Source: Xenorhabdus anantnagensis
Lineage (GTDB): Bacteria; Pseudomonadota; Gammaproteobacteria; Enterobacterales; Enterobacteriaceae
Assembly (NCBI RefSeq): GCF_028598555.1
Contig: NZ_JAQRFN010000010.1
Location: forward strand, 93,968-157,967
DNA: 64,000 nucleotides
Reading direction: 5' to 3'
A program made the position numbers and the translations under genes. Below, in pieces: positions 30,907-40,996 of this stretch. The stretch's first letter is position 1, and the number at the start of each line of letters is the position of its first letter. The notes under the pieces were generated by a model. That model did no database searches. It saw only the letters and a program-made list of their open reading frames with translations, and was not told the DNA's origin.

Positions 30907-32253
30907 ATGACTGCAACAAATTTTTCCGAATTCGAACTTGATGAATCCCTGCTTGATGCACTGAATGAAAAAGGCTACGAACGCCCGACTGCCATTCAAG
31001 AGGCTGCCATTCCTGCTGCTATGGATGGACGCGATGTACTAGGCTCAGCGCCAACCGGCACAGGTAAAACCGCCGCTTATCTATTGCCGGCACTACAACA
31101 TTTACTGGATTTCCCCCGCAAAAAATCGGGGCCTCCACGTATCCTGATTTTGACTCCAACCCGTGAGTTGGCAATGCAAGTTGCAGAGCAAGCAAAAGAA
31201 TTTGCGGCACACACACACTTGGACATTGCCACAATAACGGGTGGTGTTGCCTATATGAATCACGCGGAAGTATTCAGTGAGAATCAGGATATTGTTGTCG
31301 CAACGACAGGGCGTTTGCTGCAATACATCAAAGAAGAAAATTTCGACTGCCGTGCAGTGGAAACACTGATCCTTGATGAAGCTGACCGTATGCTGGATAT
31401 GGGATTCGCCAATGATGTCGAAACTATTGCGGGTGAAACTCGCTGGCGCAAACAAACATTATTATTCTCTGCAACCCTGGAAGGCGAATCCATCCGTGAT
31501 TTTGCCGAGCGTCTGTTAACTGATCCTGTTGAAATCGATGCTGAACCTTCTCGTCGTGAACGTAAAAAAATTCAGCAATTTTATTATCGTGCTGATACGT
31601 TAGAGCATAAAACAGCTTTGCTGTGTCAGCTTCTCCAGCAACCTGACGTTACCAAATCGATTGTTTTCGTACGCAAACGAGAACGTGTACGTGAACTTGT
31701 TGATTGGCTGAGTCAAGCAGGTATTCAGGCTAGTTTCCTTGAGGGCGAAATGGTACAAGCCAAGCGTACAGATGCCGTGAAACGCCTGAATGATGGCAAA
31801 GTCAACATTCTGGTCGCAACCGATGTTGCTTCCCGTGGATTGGATATCGAAAACGTCAGCCACGTTTTTAACTTTGATTTACCCCGTACCGCAGATGTTT
31901 ACCTGCACCGGATTGGCCGTACTGCTCGTGCAGGCCGCAAGGGAACAGCCATTGCTCTGATTGAGGCACACGACTATCCTCTTTTGGGCAAAATCAGCCG
32001 TTATCTCAAAGAACCTTTGAAAATGCGGGTCGTTGATGAACTTCGTCCGCAAACCAAAGCGCCAAGTGAGAAAAAAAGCTATAAGCCATCCAAAAAAGTG
32101 TTGGCAAAACGCAAAGAGAAGAAAAAAACAGAAGATACAAAGAGCAAGAACAGCCGCGTGAAAGTTCGTCATCGCGACAGTAAAAATATCGGTAAACGCC
32201 GTACTCCTTCAGGGAATTCCAAGCCAGAAGTCACTGAATCCACTAACGATTAA
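30907..32253 (+). CDS. srmB: ATP-dependent RNA helicase SrmB
   Basis: DEAD-box helicase acting early in 50S ribosome assembly. 448 residues: Q motif RPTAIQEAAIP, Walker A SAPTGTGKT, DEAD motif LDEADRMLDMGF, SAT motif and the C-terminal HRIGRTARAGRKG helicase motif, then a Lys/Arg-rich tail (about 380-448) that binds rRNA. Two ATGs occur in tandem; the second (MTATNFSEFELDES) matches the family start. Confidence 0.97.
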   Translation: MTATNFSEFELDESLLDALNEKGYERPTAIQEAAIPAAMDGRDVLGSAPTGTGKTAAYLLPALQHLLDFPRKKSGPPRILILTPTRELAMQVAEQAKEFAAHTHLDIATITGGVAYMNHAEVFSENQDIVVATTGRLLQYIKEENFDCRAVETLILDEADRMLDMGFANDVETIAGETRWRKQTLLFSATLEGESIRDFAERLLTDPVEIDAEPSRRERKKIQQFYYRADTLEHKTALLCQLLQQPDVTKSIVFVRKRERVRELVDWLSQAGIQASFLEGEMVQAKRTDAVKRLNDGKVNILVATDVASRGLDIENVSHVFNFDLPRTADVYLHRIGRTARAGRKGTAIALIEAHDYPLLGKISRYLKEPLKMRVVDELRPQTKAPSEKKSYKPSKKVLAKRKEKKKTEDTKSKNSRVKVRHRDSKNIGKRRTPSGNSKPEVTESTND

Positions 32254-32379
32254 TTGTCAGAATAGAATATGGGCGAAGTCATTCAATGGCTTCGCCTCCA
32301 ATTCATTCATGATTTACTTTAAAATAACACATTCAAAACATCATACAGTGTAATTCTGCTCATGCTGCTGTGATGCAAT

Positions 32380-33477
32380 TTACTGATAAACCGCTTCAAA
32401 TTGCTCCCTAATTGCAGAATCACCCATACTCATTGCCAATGATCGCAAGGAAATTATATTCTCACCATCCTCTTCATTTTCATCGGCACTATCGGCTGAC
32501 GCCAGCATAGTATCGTGATTATTCAACCAAGGCTTTTGGTCTGTCATTAATTCCAGAACAGCTTCCAAAAAGTGAGCCTTAAATGAATGCAATCCATATC
32601 GATGAGGTAAAACATCCCAGATGCTATCCAGTTCATATTCATATTCGAGTTCTATGGTATTTCCCATCGGTTGAGGGACGGGCAATTTCTTCTGCAAGAT
32701 ATTCAACCAATCGTGCTGGACGGCATAGTGCCGTATCAAACCATTATCTGCCAATTCATGCGCAACTTCAGGTGATACCCCCATACGTTTCAATGTCTCA
32801 TCTGAAACACCAGCCGCATTATAAATAACAGCAGGCTTCCCTGTTGCTAATGCAGCCACTGTTGCCAATCCGCCTCCCAATGAATGCCCCGTGAAAATGA
32901 CATTTTCCCCGAAGATTTTTAATGCCTTATGTGCTAGTTCCAACGCTTGATTATATTGTTTTTCATCATAGCCAAGCCCCTGACGAATGCTTACCATGAA
33001 ATCTTTTAATTCATTCGAACCTGTGAAAGAAACAATATATAACCCATTATTTTGGTATACCCCGGCTTGAAACCCTGTTGAATAATCATTCAACGTTTCA
33101 GGGTCAATACCTACTTTCGATAAATCATCATCAGACAGACGCACATAACCGCCAATCCCTAAACTGGTCTCCCGATAAACATCACGGGTGACCAGTGTCA
33201 GAGAATAATCGATCAGTTGAGAATGTTTTCCAGCAATATCATTGGCTTTCAATCCGGGTGCCGCCATTGCACTCGAATTTAAATTATTAATCAGTGATTG
33301 ATAGAGCGCATTAGCCTGTTTAGTGTTTTCTGAAAGTGAAATGCTTGAAGAAGAAATGTGATCAGCTTTGTCTGGTGGTGACCGGACTGGAGAATTAGTT
33401 TGAGGTTGCAGAGAATTCCCTTGTAATGGGTAAGTCCCTAATTCGCTGAGAAAACTGGTGTTAATTGATAAGGCCAT
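32380..33477 (-). CDS. Class 3 lipase (Pdl/XlipA-like)
   Basis: Predicted lipase or phospholipase. Fungal-type class 3 fold: nucleophile elbow TGHSLGG with Ser199, candidate Asp256 (VQHDWLN) and His297 or His302 (LHSFKAHF). The first 60 residues are Ser/Asn/Pro-rich and disordered, with no signal peptide, suggesting export by a non-Sec route or by a helper; related lipases in Photorhabdus and Xenorhabdus are linked to insect virulence. 365 residues; GGAG lies eight bases before the ATG. It stands alone between srmB and grcA, where E. coli has no such gene. Substrate cannot be stated from sequence. Confidence 0.85.
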   Translation of the reverse strand: MALSINTSFLSELGTYPLQGNSLQPQTNSPVRSPPDKADHISSSSISLSENTKQANALYQSLINNLNSSAMAAPGLKANDIAGKHSQLIDYSLTLVTRDVYRETSLGIGGYVRLSDDDLSKVGIDPETLNDYSTGFQAGVYQNNGLYIVSFTGSNELKDFMVSIRQGLGYDEKQYNQALELAHKALKIFGENVIFTGHSLGGGLATVAALATGKPAVIYNAAGVSDETLKRMGVSPEVAHELADNGLIRHYAVQHDWLNILQKKLPVPQPMGNTIELEYEYELDSIWDVLPHRYGLHSFKAHFLEAVLELMTDQKPWLNNHDTMLASADSADENEEDGENIISLRSLAMSMGDSAIREQFEAVYQ

Positions 33478-33600
33478 AAAATTCTCCTACAGATTATTCA
33501 GGTTTGGAATAGTTTAAAAAACCCAAATTCTCTATCGGCAGAATATTTAACAAATTAAGAACAAATTTAATTTTTAATTAACAAAACATAATTCCATATT

Positions 33601-33628
33601 AAAAAAGGGAGTATTAATTCTCCCTTTA
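33601..33628 (-). terminator. Terminator after grcA
   Basis: AAAGGGA / TCCCTTT stem around TTAAT, followed on the minus strand by six T residues. It is about 70 bp beyond the grcA stop, past a tandem repeat. Confidence 0.7.
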
Positions 33629-33630
33629 AA

Positions 33631-33694
33631 CTTTTTGCTTGATACGCTTTTTACTTGATACGCTTTTTACTTGATACGCTTTTTACTTGATATA
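33631..33694. repeat. Four 16-bp tandem units abutting grcA
   Basis: Unit CTTTTTACTTGATACG repeated four times (one base change in the first, two in the last), ending four bases before the grcA stop codon. Noncoding; within the grcA 3' UTR. Confidence 0.85.
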
Positions 33695-33698
33695 AAAG

Positions 33699-34082
33699 TT
33701 ACAGGCTTTCTGTAAAAGTACGCGCAATAACATCACGCTGCTGTTCTGGGGTCAATGAGTTAAAACGTACAGCATAACCAGATACACGAATAGTGAGCTG
33801 AGGGTATTTCTCGGGATGTTTTACCGCGTCTTCCAAGGTTTCACGACGCAAGACATTAACATTCAGATGTTGCCCACCTTCAACACGCACCGTTGGTTTG
33901 ACTTCCAGCTGAATCTCACGATATTCAAACTGCCCCAATTCCTCTTTGGCAACAATCTGGCCTTCATCGTAATCCGCTTTGGTACAGATACAACGCGCTT
34001 CATTTTTTTCATCATCCAACAGCCAAAAAGAATTCATCAATGCAGCATTGTCAGATTGGGTAATTTGAATCCCAGTAATCAT
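33699..34082 (-). CDS. grcA: Autonomous glycyl radical cofactor GrcA
   Basis: Spare-part protein that replaces the C-terminus of oxygen-damaged pyruvate formate-lyase. 127 residues with the glycyl radical loop [13 protein letters not shown], radical Gly at 102, and the PFL-like C-terminal stretch [15 protein letters not shown]. An FNR-type box lies about 100 bp upstream, fitting anaerobic and acid-stress induction of yfiD in E. coli. Convergent with nothing; the lipase follows on the same strand after a terminator. Confidence 0.97.
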   Translation of the reverse strand: MITGIQITQSDNAALMNSFWLLDDEKNEARCICTKADYDEGQIVAKEELGQFEYREIQLEVKPTVRVEGGQHLNVNVLRRETLEDAVKHPEKYPQLTIRVSGYAVRFNSLTPEQQRDVIARTFTESL

Positions 34083-34414
34083 TTATACCTCCAACTTCAT
34101 CTTGGTTATTTAGTCAAACCATTATTTAATCAACCATCGTTCTTAATTTCCTGTATACCAGCACAAATGAGAATATTCTTTGATAGAAATCAACTAACTT
34201 TGTAAGGTTATTAACAATAAATACATAACCATTTGTTTTTAATCGTCTTTTATATAAGGATGTGATAATATTTTTTTGTGTTTTTTCAAAAAAACTTATA
34301 AAAACAGATTTTCATTCTAGGCGTTAAGTACGGATTGAGTTCAGAGGGTTTCCCTATTCCTAGGGAATCGGTAAGCTTAGACTTATCTGATAATCATCTA
34401 GAAAGGGATTGGCT
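34083..34414. other. Divergent promoter region grcA/ung
   Basis: 332 bp holding the FNR-like box and promoters for grcA (minus) and ung (plus), with an AT-rich centre. CCCTATTCCTAGGGAAT near 34352 is a short palindrome. No gene. Confidence 0.6.
34181..34194. promoter_or_regulatory. FNR box upstream of grcA
   Basis: TTGATAGAAATCAA is a perfect match to TTGAT-N4-ATCAA. It lies about 100 bp upstream of the grcA start, so anaerobic activation by FNR is likely. Confidence 0.82.
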
Positions 34415-35104
34415 ATGTCCGCACCATCCACACCTCTCACATGGCACGATGTCATCGGCAATGAAAAAAAGCAGCCTTATTTTGTTGATACATTGTCTTA
34501 TGTTGCCAACGAACGTCAGGCTGGAAAAACTATTTATCCGCCTCAGCAAGATGTTTTCAACGCATTCCGCTATACCGAATTAGCTGATGTAAAAGTGGTG
34601 ATTTTGGGACAAGATCCTTACCACGGACCGAATCAAGCCCACGGTCTGGCTTTCTCTGTACAACCGGGCATTCCTGCACCCCCTTCTCTTGTTAATATGT
34701 ACAAAGAACTGGAATCAGACATTGCTGGATTTACTCGCCCCAATCACGGTTGTTTGATCAGCTGGGCAAAACAGGGGGTATTGTTGCTCAATACCGTGCT
34801 AACCGTTGAGCGCGGTAACGCACATTCCCACGCTAATTTGGGATGGGAAACATTTACTGACAAAGTTATTGCAGCAATCAATGAACATCGCAGCGGAGTT
34901 ATTTTCTTGCTTTGGGGGTCTCATGCCCAGAAAAAAGGTCGTTTTATTGATACCCAGCGCCATCATGTATTAAAAGCACCGCATCCTTCCCCTTTGTCTG
35001 CTCATCGTGGATTTTTAGGCTGTAAACATTTTTCACAGGCCAATACGCTGTTGGAAACTCAAGGGTTGTCTCCGATAGATTGGACGCCTCTATTGCCCCA
35101 ATAA
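34415..35104 (+). CDS. ung: Uracil-DNA glycosylase
   Basis: Removes uracil from DNA. Motifs: water-activating loop [18 protein letters not shown] with catalytic Asp, the Leu-intercalation motif [11 protein letters not shown] and the uracil-specificity Asn in LLNTVLTV. 229 residues from [17 protein letters not shown] lies seven bases upstream. An in-frame TTG two codons earlier is less likely. Divergent from grcA as in E. coli. Confidence 0.98.
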   Translation: MSAPSTPLTWHDVIGNEKKQPYFVDTLSYVANERQAGKTIYPPQQDVFNAFRYTELADVKVVILGQDPYHGPNQAHGLAFSVQPGIPAPPSLVNMYKELESDIAGFTRPNHGCLISWAKQGVLLLNTVLTVERGNAHSHANLGWETFTDKVIAAINEHRSGVIFLLWGSHAQKKGRFIDTQRHHVLKAPHPSPLSAHRGFLGCKHFSQANTLLETQGLSPIDWTPLLPQ

Positions 35105-35150
35105 CATTATCTTAATAGCATTATCTCAATAACTAATTTCTACTTACAAA

Positions 35151-35176
35151 AATGCCGCCTTATAAGTGGCGGCATT
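35151..35176. terminator. Bidirectional terminator ung/grpE
   Basis: Stem AATGCCGCC / GGCGGCATT with an 8-base loop lies between the convergent ung and grpE genes. Confidence 0.75.
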
Positions 35177-35198
35177 ACATCACAAGGATACTGTGATT

Positions 35199-35780
35199 TT
35201 ATTTAGAAACGGCAACCATTGCAGGACGCAGCAAACGACCATTCAAGGTATAGCCTTTCTGCATCACCAACATAACTTGATTAGGTTCATGCTGATCAGA
35301 TTCCATCATGGTCATCGCCTGATGCACTTCTGGATTGAAAGGTACATTGGTGTCACCGACTACTTCAACACCAAACTTACCCACTGCATCAATAAAAGAT
35401 TTCAGAGTCAGTTCAATTCCTTCAACCATTGACAGCAGCGTTTCATTAGTGCGATCAACCGCTTCTAATGCACGTTCCAGATTGTCGATAACTGGCAGAA
35501 GTTCATTAGCAAATTTTTCCAATGCAAATTTATGTGCCTTTTCTACATCCAGCTCAGTACGACGACGAATGTTTTCCACTTCAGCACGCGCACGCAACAT
35601 CGCATCACGCTCGTTAACCTGAGCCTGCTTCAGTTGTTCTTCCAACTCAGCAACACGCGGGTCAACAATGTTTTCAGTCTCTGGCGCGTCTGCCTGTTCT
35701 GCATTCATTTGTTGCTCTAATACATTTTCTGTATTTTCTGAGACTTGCTCGTCAGGTGCTTTTTGGTCTTTACTACTCAT
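35199..35780 (-). CDS. grpE: Nucleotide exchange factor GrpE
   Basis: Heat-shock cochaperone that releases ADP from DnaK. From [10 protein letters not shown] the protein is 193 residues: an acidic N-terminus, a long coiled coil (about 35-110, including [20 protein letters not shown]) and a C-terminal beta domain ([15 protein letters not shown]). A longer frame reaches 35927, but this ATG has GGAG at good spacing, and the sigma-32 promoter lies between 35827 and 35852, inside that extension. Divergent from nadK. Confidence 0.97.
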   Translation of the reverse strand: MSSKDQKAPDEQVSENTENVLEQQMNAEQADAPETENIVDPRVAELEEQLKQAQVNERDAMLRARAEVENIRRRTELDVEKAHKFALEKFANELLPVIDNLERALEAVDRTNETLLSMVEGIELTLKSFIDAVGKFGVEVVGDTNVPFNPEVHQAMTMMESDQHEPNQVMLVMQKGYTLNGRLLRPAMVAVSK

Positions 35781-35826
35781 GAATATCTCCGCGTATTTTG
35801 TATTATCTTCGCCATTCTCGCTTATT

Positions 35827-35852
35827 ATGGGGATCAAAACGCGGGATTCAAG
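35827..35852 (-). promoter_or_regulatory. Sigma-32 heat-shock promoter of grpE
   Basis: On the minus strand CTTGAA, 14 bp, CCCCAT: a near-perfect sigma-32 -35/-10 pair. It lies about 45 bp before the grpE start. Confidence 0.88.
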
Positions 35853-35904
35853 GGAACACATCATATTGTGAGGGCAAAACCATATGCTGAAGGAAATAAC
35901 AGCA

Positions 35905-36783
35905 ATGAATAATGAATTCAAATGCATCGGTATTGTCGGCCGTCCACGTCACCCTGAAGCGCTGGCCACCCATGAAATGCTGTATCACTGGCTGGTATCT
36001 AAAGGCTATTGCGTCATTGTGGATAGACAGGTCGCAAAAGACATTGGTTTAAAAGACGCTCAGGTTGGAGGGTTGACAGAAATCGGTAAAACTGCCGATC
36101 TTGTGATTGTTGTCGGTGGTGATGGCAATATGCTCGGTGCAGCCAGAGTATTATCACGTTATGACATCAAAGTCATTGGCATCAACCGAGGTAATTTAGG
36201 CTTTCTAACAGATTTAGATCCTGATAATGCTTTACAACAGCTATCCGAAGTTCTGGATGGCGAATATCGAGATGAAAAACGTTTTCTGCTTGAAGCACAA
36301 GTTACAAAAACAGGATATAAATCCCGACGTAGCACGGCATTAAATGAAGTCGTACTACATCCAGGGAAAGTTGCCCATATGATTGAGTTTGAAGTGTATA
36401 TTGATGATCGCTTTGCTTTTTCACAACGTTCAGATGGTTTGATCATAGCAACACCTACTGGCTCCACAGCCTATTCATTATCTGCTGGCGGGCCGATATT
36501 AACCCCGAACTTGAATGCGATCGTGCTGGTACCGATGTTTCCGCATACTCTCTCAGCACGTCCTCTTGTTATCAGCAGTGAAAGCAGCATTCGCCTGAAG
36601 TTTGCCCAAAATAACAGTGACTACGAAGTCAGTTGTGACAGCCAGATAGTCCTGCCAATCCAAGATGGTGAAGAAGTGATCATCAAACGTAGTGACTATA
36701 ATCTGCACTTAATTCATCCAAAAGATTACAACTACTTCAATACACTGAGCACAAAATTGGGTTGGTCGAAAAAAATGTTTTAA
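35905..36783 (+). CDS. nadK: NAD kinase
   Basis: Phosphorylates NAD+ to NADP+ using ATP. 292 residues as in E. coli, beginning [17 protein letters not shown]. Motifs: GGDGNMLGA (the family GGDG), the conserved NE/D region [12 protein letters not shown], and the glycine-rich [16 protein letters not shown]. The ATG seven codons inside the longest frame aligns with the family start. It precedes recN. Confidence 0.98.
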   Translation: MNNEFKCIGIVGRPRHPEALATHEMLYHWLVSKGYCVIVDRQVAKDIGLKDAQVGGLTEIGKTADLVIVVGGDGNMLGAARVLSRYDIKVIGINRGNLGFLTDLDPDNALQQLSEVLDGEYRDEKRFLLEAQVTKTGYKSRRSTALNEVVLHPGKVAHMIEFEVYIDDRFAFSQRSDGLIIATPTGSTAYSLSAGGPILTPNLNAIVLVPMFPHTLSARPLVISSESSIRLKFAQNNSDYEVSCDSQIVLPIQDGEEVIIKRSDYNLHLIHPKDYNYFNTLSTKLGWSKKMF

Positions 36784-36804
36784 AAACGAAGCTGCCCTAC
36801 TTTA

Positions 36805-36842
36805 CTGTATAAAAAACCAGTTTATACTGTATGGAAGCACAG
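36805..36842. promoter_or_regulatory. Twin LexA boxes of recN
   Basis: CTGTATAAAAAACCAG (36805-36820, one mismatch) and CTGTATGGAAGCACAG (36827-36842, exact CTGT-N8-ACAG). A third weaker box, CGGTTTTTATATACAG, sits at 36882-36897. Multiple LexA sites are typical of recN and give tight SOS control. Confidence 0.85.
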
Positions 36843-36917
36843 ACATGTTTTTATGCACAGGAACGTGTTCTTATATAGTGGCGGTTTTTATATACAGCAA
36901 AAAGAAGGAGGAGCACG

Positions 36918-38591
36918 ATGCTGACTCAATTGACCATCAGTAATTTTGCTATCGTTCGTGAACTTGAAATCGATTTCCGCTCAGGAATGACAGCAATTAC
37001 AGGTGAAACCGGAGCCGGTAAATCCATCGCGATTGATGCGTTAGGTTTATGTCTTGGCAATCGCGGCGAAGCCAACATGGTTCGTCCAGGTGCTCCACGC
37101 ACCGATCTTTGTGCTCGTTTTTCACTGACTGATGCTCCTTCTGCCCGCAAATGGCTTGTAAACCACCAGCTTGATGGAAGCTTTGATGATGATAATGAGT
37201 GCCTGCTGCGTCGTACAATCACCGCAGATGGGCGCTCTCGCGGTTTTATCAATGGCACTGCCGTGCCTCTTTCTCAATTACGTGAATTGGGTTCACATCT
37301 GATCCAAATCCACGGCCAACATGCCCATCAATTGTTGTTAGAAAATCGCCATCAAAGGCGCTTACTGGATATTTATACGAGCGATTTTGAACTTCAGCAT
37401 GAAATGAAGCTGGCTTACCAACAATGGCGTCAAAGCTGTCAGGCTTTCTCCCAATTTCAACAACAAGCGCTTGAGCGTCGCTCACGTCAGCAATTGTTGG
37501 AATATCACCTGAAAGAACTGAACGAACTGTCACCGCAATCAGGTGATTATCAAGAACAGGACAACGAATACAAGAGGCTGGCAAACTGTGGGCAATTCTT
37601 GTCCGTCAGCCAAAACATTCTCCAGCTTTTAAGTGATAACGACGAACAGAATATTACCAGCCTTCTCAGCTATGCACGAAGTGAACTGACTGAGCTTGCC
37701 AGCATGGATCATAAGCTCAGTGGCCTGCTTAACATGCTGGAAGAAGCTGCGATTCAAATCAATGAAGCTAGTGACGAGTTACGCCATTACAGCGACCAAC
37801 TGGAGCTAGATCCTAATCGTTTATTTGAACTGGAACAGAAAATCTCCCAGCAAATCAACATGGCTCGTAAGCATCATGTTACACCAGAAGAGTTGCCTGC
37901 ATTACATCAACAGTTGTTGGAAGAACAGCATCAATTATCCCAGCAGGAAGATGATTGCGCCCACCTGAGTGAACTTGTCAGCCTCCACTATCAAAAAGCC
38001 CTGACGGTGGCGGAAAAATTGCACCATATTCGCCAGAAATATGCCGTAGAATTGAGCCAGTTGATAACAAACAGCATGCACCAGCTTTCTATGCCTCATG
38101 GTCGCTTCACCATTGATATTACTTTTGAACCGGAACATTTAAATATCGACGGAGCCAGCAAAGTCGAGTTCAATGTAACAACCAACCCCGGCCAGCCTCA
38201 CCAACCGCTGGCAAAAGTGGCATCAGGTGGTGAACTTTCCCGTATTGCACTGGCGATTCAAGTCATTACAGCGAAAAAAATGGAAACACCTGCGCTCATT
38301 TTCGATGAAGTTGATGTAGGCATCAGCGGCCCAACAGCTGCGATCGTTGGGCGCTTGTTGCGTGAATTGGGGGAATCGACCCAAGTTATGTGCGTCACCC
38401 ACTTACCTCAAGTCGCAGGATGTGGACATCAGCACTTTTATGTCAGCAAGCAAACAGATGGGGAAGAAACAGAAACCCAAATGCAATTATTGGATAAAAA
38501 AGCACGACTCCAAGAACTGGCGCGGCTTCTGGCGGGAAGTGAAGTTACAAAAAATACTCTGGCTAACGCAAAAGAGCTGCTAGCGGCATAA
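36918..38591 (+). CDS. recN: DNA repair protein RecN
   Basis: SMC-like ATPase induced by DNA double-strand breaks. 557 residues: Walker [10 protein letters not shown] (about 29-37), long coiled-coil arms (about 150-390), signature [14 protein letters not shown] and Walker [15 protein letters not shown] near the C-terminus. GGAGGAG lies before the ATG. LexA boxes precede it, and it follows nadK as in E. coli. Confidence 0.98.
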   Translation: MLTQLTISNFAIVRELEIDFRSGMTAITGETGAGKSIAIDALGLCLGNRGEANMVRPGAPRTDLCARFSLTDAPSARKWLVNHQLDGSFDDDNECLLRRTITADGRSRGFINGTAVPLSQLRELGSHLIQIHGQHAHQLLLENRHQRRLLDIYTSDFELQHEMKLAYQQWRQSCQAFSQFQQQALERRSRQQLLEYHLKELNELSPQSGDYQEQDNEYKRLANCGQFLSVSQNILQLLSDNDEQNITSLLSYARSELTELASMDHKLSGLLNMLEEAAIQINEASDELRHYSDQLELDPNRLFELEQKISQQINMARKHHVTPEELPALHQQLLEEQHQLSQQEDDCAHLSELVSLHYQKALTVAEKLHHIRQKYAVELSQLITNSMHQLSMPHGRFTIDITFEPEHLNIDGASKVEFNVTTNPGQPHQPLAKVASGGELSRIALAIQVITAKKMETPALIFDEVDVGISGPTAAIVGRLLRELGESTQVMCVTHLPQVAGCGHQHFYVSKQTDGEETETQMQLLDKKARLQELARLLAGSEVTKNTLANAKELLAA

Positions 38592-38703
38592 ATTAATACA
38601 ACTTTCTTGTATAATTGCAGTCATAGGTAAATGCGTAGAGGTTTTCAATCTCTTCATTGTTTATTATTATCGACGGCCTAACTCCTAAAGGAATGTAATT
38701 ACT

Positions 38704-39048
38704 ATGCGCTGTAAATTATTGACTGCCGCTACTGTATCACTTGTTATGCTGACTGCGGGTTGCTCCATGTTTGAGCGAGTTGTTTATCGTCCTGATATTA
38801 ATCAAGGGAACTACCTTACGCCGGCTGCGGTATCAAAAATCCAGAAAGGAATGACTCAGCAGCAAGTCTCTTACACTTTGGGAACACCAATGCTGACTGA
38901 TCCATTTGGGAGTCAAACTTGGTATTACGTATTCCGCCAACAACTAGGCCATGGAAAAGTAACTCAGGAAACCCTGACACTTACCTTTGATAGCAAAGGT
39001 GTGCTAACTGATATCAAGAATGAAAAGTCACTGCCAAAGAATCAGTGA
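38704..39048 (+). CDS. bamE: Outer membrane assembly lipoprotein BamE
   Basis: Lipoprotein subunit of the BAM complex that inserts outer-membrane proteins. 114 residues with lipobox LTAGC (Cys20), the BamE fold motif [22 protein letters not shown] and [13 protein letters not shown] lies before the ATG. Between recN and the convergent rnfH, as in E. coli. Confidence 0.97.
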   Translation: MRCKLLTAATVSLVMLTAGCSMFERVVYRPDINQGNYLTPAAVSKIQKGMTQQQVSYTLGTPMLTDPFGSQTWYYVFRQQLGHGKVTQETLTLTFDSKGVLTDIKNEKSLPKNQ

Positions 39049-39060
39049 AGTGTGTATTTT

Positions 39061-39094
39061 ATTTATTCGCCAGTTTATCTACTGGCGAATAAAT
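39061..39094. terminator. Bidirectional terminator bamE/rnfH
   Basis: Stem ATTTATTCGCCAG / CTGGCGAATAAAT with an 8-base loop, A/T-rich on both outer sides, between two convergent genes. Confidence 0.85.
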
Positions 39095-39099
39095 GGATT

Positions 39100-39393
39100 T
39101 TATTGCGCATTATTTTTAGCGCGCTCTGCTCGCTTACGCCGCATTTCTTTTGGATCAGCAATCAGAGGGCGATAAATCTCTACACGATCCCCTTCTTCCA
39201 ACGTATCAGTCAATTTGGCCGGACGGCTATAGATACCAACTTTATTCTTGGTCAAATCGATATCATTACGTAGTGTCAAAAAGCCAGACTCAATAATAGC
39301 CTGTTCAACAGTTGCTCCTTGCGGTACTTGCACATTGCACAGATATTGCCGTTCAGGCAGAGCATAAACGACTTCGATATTGATCTCAGACAC
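39100..39393 (-). CDS. rnfH: RnfH family ubiquitin-like protein
   Basis: Small beta-grasp (MoaD/ThiS-like) protein of unknown biochemical role. 97 residues from the GTG in [16 protein letters not shown], with conserved [15 protein letters not shown] and the basic tail [14 protein letters not shown]. The longer frame reaches 39477, but the GTG start overlaps the ratA stop by 8 bp, the arrangement in E. coli. Confidence 0.93.
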   Translation of the reverse strand: MSEINIEVVYALPERQYLCNVQVPQGATVEQAIIESGFLTLRNDIDLTKNKVGIYSRPAKLTDTLEEGDRVEIYRPLIADPKEMRRKRAERAKNNAQ

Positions 39394-39820
39394 TGTAAAC
39401 CTCACGGGCACGTTGGCTAAACGCCTGAACCATATTACCAGCCAACTCTTTGAAAACTTTACCAAAAGCCAGCTCAATTAACTTATTGGTAAATTCAAAA
39501 TCGAGATGCAACTCAACCTTGCAAGCATCTGCACTTAGCGGAATAAAATGCCACCCTCCCATCAACTTACGGAAAGGCCCATCAACCAGCTGCATTTTGA
39601 TGCTTTCATTATCAAATAACGTATTGCGCGTTACGAACGTCTTACTAATCCCTGCCTTAGAGACCTCAACGGAAGCCGTCATTTCGTTATTGCTACTGCT
39701 TATTACACGGCTACCCACACATCCCGGTAAAAAATCCGGATAAGACGTTACATCGTTGACCAATTTATACATTTGTTCCACGCTGTAAGGCACTAGCGCA
39801 GAGCGACTAATCTGTGGCAT
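39386..39820 (-). CDS. ratA: RatA family START-domain protein
   Basis: Homologue of E. coli RatA, reported to bind the 50S subunit, and of the yeast coenzyme Q-binding Coq10 family. From [20 protein letters not shown] the protein is 144 residues of START/Coq10 fold with [15 protein letters not shown]. An ATG five codons upstream is possible. It is divergent from smpB and overlaps rnfH. Confidence 0.94.
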   Translation of the reverse strand: MPQISRSALVPYSVEQMYKLVNDVTSYPDFLPGCVGSRVISSSNNEMTASVEVSKAGISKTFVTRNTLFDNESIKMQLVDGPFRKLMGGWHFIPLSADACKVELHLDFEFTNKLIELAFGKVFKELAGNMVQAFSQRAREVYSV

Positions 39821-39977
39821 ATCATTTCCTGTCAAACTTAACAGCGCTGAATATTATCACTTAAATGTGGTTAAATAAAAACCCGATGACATTTAGATCA
39901 ATAAATGTGCACTTATTGCTAAATATCATGCAGAAGAGATTTCTTTCACTAACGCATACAGTATAATACAACTCATT

Positions 39978-40460
39978 ATGACAAAGAAAAAAGCATACAA
40001 ACCCGGTTCGGCAACAATTGCCATGAATAAGCGAGCCCGCCATGAATACTTCATTGAAGAAGAATTTGAAGCAGGCTTATCCCTACAAGGTTGGGAAGTC
40101 AAATCACTGCGCGCTGGCAAGGCTAACATCAGTGAGAGTTATGTTTTGCTCAAAAATGGTGATGCTTATCTTTTTGGTGCCACAATTACGCCATTGAACG
40201 TTGCTTCTTCCCACGTAGTTTGTGATCCGACACGGTTGCGCAAATTACTACTTAACAAACGAGAGCTTGATTCACTGTATGGTCGAGTCAATCGAGAAGG
40301 TTATACCATCGTCGCACTTTCCATGTATTGGAAAAATGCTTGGTGCAAAGTAAAAATTGGCGTTGCAAAAGGTAAAAAAGCGCACGATAAACGTTCAGAT
40401 ATTAAAGAACGTGAATGGAAATTAGACAAAGCACGAATTATGAAGAATTCCGGGCGTTAA
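39978..40460 (+). CDS. smpB: SsrA-binding protein SmpB
   Basis: Partner of tmRNA in trans-translation. 160 residues: beta-barrel with [27 protein letters not shown] region (about 28-48) and a basic C-terminal tail [24 protein letters not shown] that mimics the tRNA anticodon stem. It lies 50 bp upstream of ssrA, as usual. Confidence 0.98.
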   Translation: MTKKKAYKPGSATIAMNKRARHEYFIEEEFEAGLSLQGWEVKSLRAGKANISESYVLLKNGDAYLFGATITPLNVASSHVVCDPTRLRKLLLNKRELDSLYGRVNREGYTIVALSMYWKNAWCKVKIGVAKGKKAHDKRSDIKEREWKLDKARIMKNSGR

Positions 40461-40510
40461 TCACTAGCATTATCACTCAATATTCTGATATACTTGCTTT
40501 TAACACACTT

Positions 40511-40874
40511 GGGGCTGATTCTGGATTCGACGGTATTCGCGAAACCCAAGGTGCATGCCGAGGGGCGGTTGGCCTCGTAAAAAGCCGCAAAACAATAGTC
40601 GCAAACGACGAAAACTACGCACTGGCAGCTTAATAACCTGCGCAGAGCCCTCTCTCCCTAGCCTCCGCTCTTAGGACGGGGATCAAGAGAGGTCAAACCA
40701 AAAAGAGATCGCGTGGATGCCCTGCCTGGGGTTGAAGCGTTAAATCCAATCAGGCTAGTTTGTTAGTGGCGTGTCTGTCCGCAGCTGGCAAGCGAATGTA
40801 AAGACCAGACTAAGCATGTAGTACCGAGGATGTAGGAATTTCGGACGCGGGTTCAACTCCCGCCAGCTCCACCA
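40511..40874 (+). ncRNA. ssrA: Transfer-messenger RNA (tmRNA, SsrA)
   Basis: Rescues stalled ribosomes. The 5' end GGGGCTGATTCTGGATTCGA and 3' end CCGCCAGCTCCACCA form the tRNA-like acceptor; CCA is encoded. The resume-codon frame encodes ANDENYALAA followed by TAATAA (about 40602-40633), the enterobacterial degradation tag. Pseudoknot sequences GACGGGGATC and TGGATGCCC follow. The 3' end is the integration site of the adjacent island. Confidence 0.98.
40851..40872. other. attL of the satellite island (3' end of ssrA)
   Basis: GTTCAACTCCCGCCAGCTCC at the ssrA 3' end recurs with a few changes at 52167 (GTTCAAATTCCGCCAGCTC). The two copies bound about 11.3 kb of integrase-headed foreign DNA. 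Insertion here leaves ssrA intact. Confidence 0.75.
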
Positions 40875-40918
40875 TTCTTGTATTCGGAAATCATCGGAAT
40901 ACACCGAAAATAAAAGAA

Positions 40919-40952
40919 AAAGCCCTAAGTCATAATGACTTAGGGCTTTTTT
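40919..40952 (+). terminator. Terminator downstream of ssrA
   Basis: AAAGCCCTAAGTCA / TGACTTAGGGCTTT stem around TAA, followed by T6. Confidence 0.85.
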
Positions 40953-40996
40953 ATTGCCCGTTAGTATTCGTTTAGTATCGTTATAACTCGATAGTT

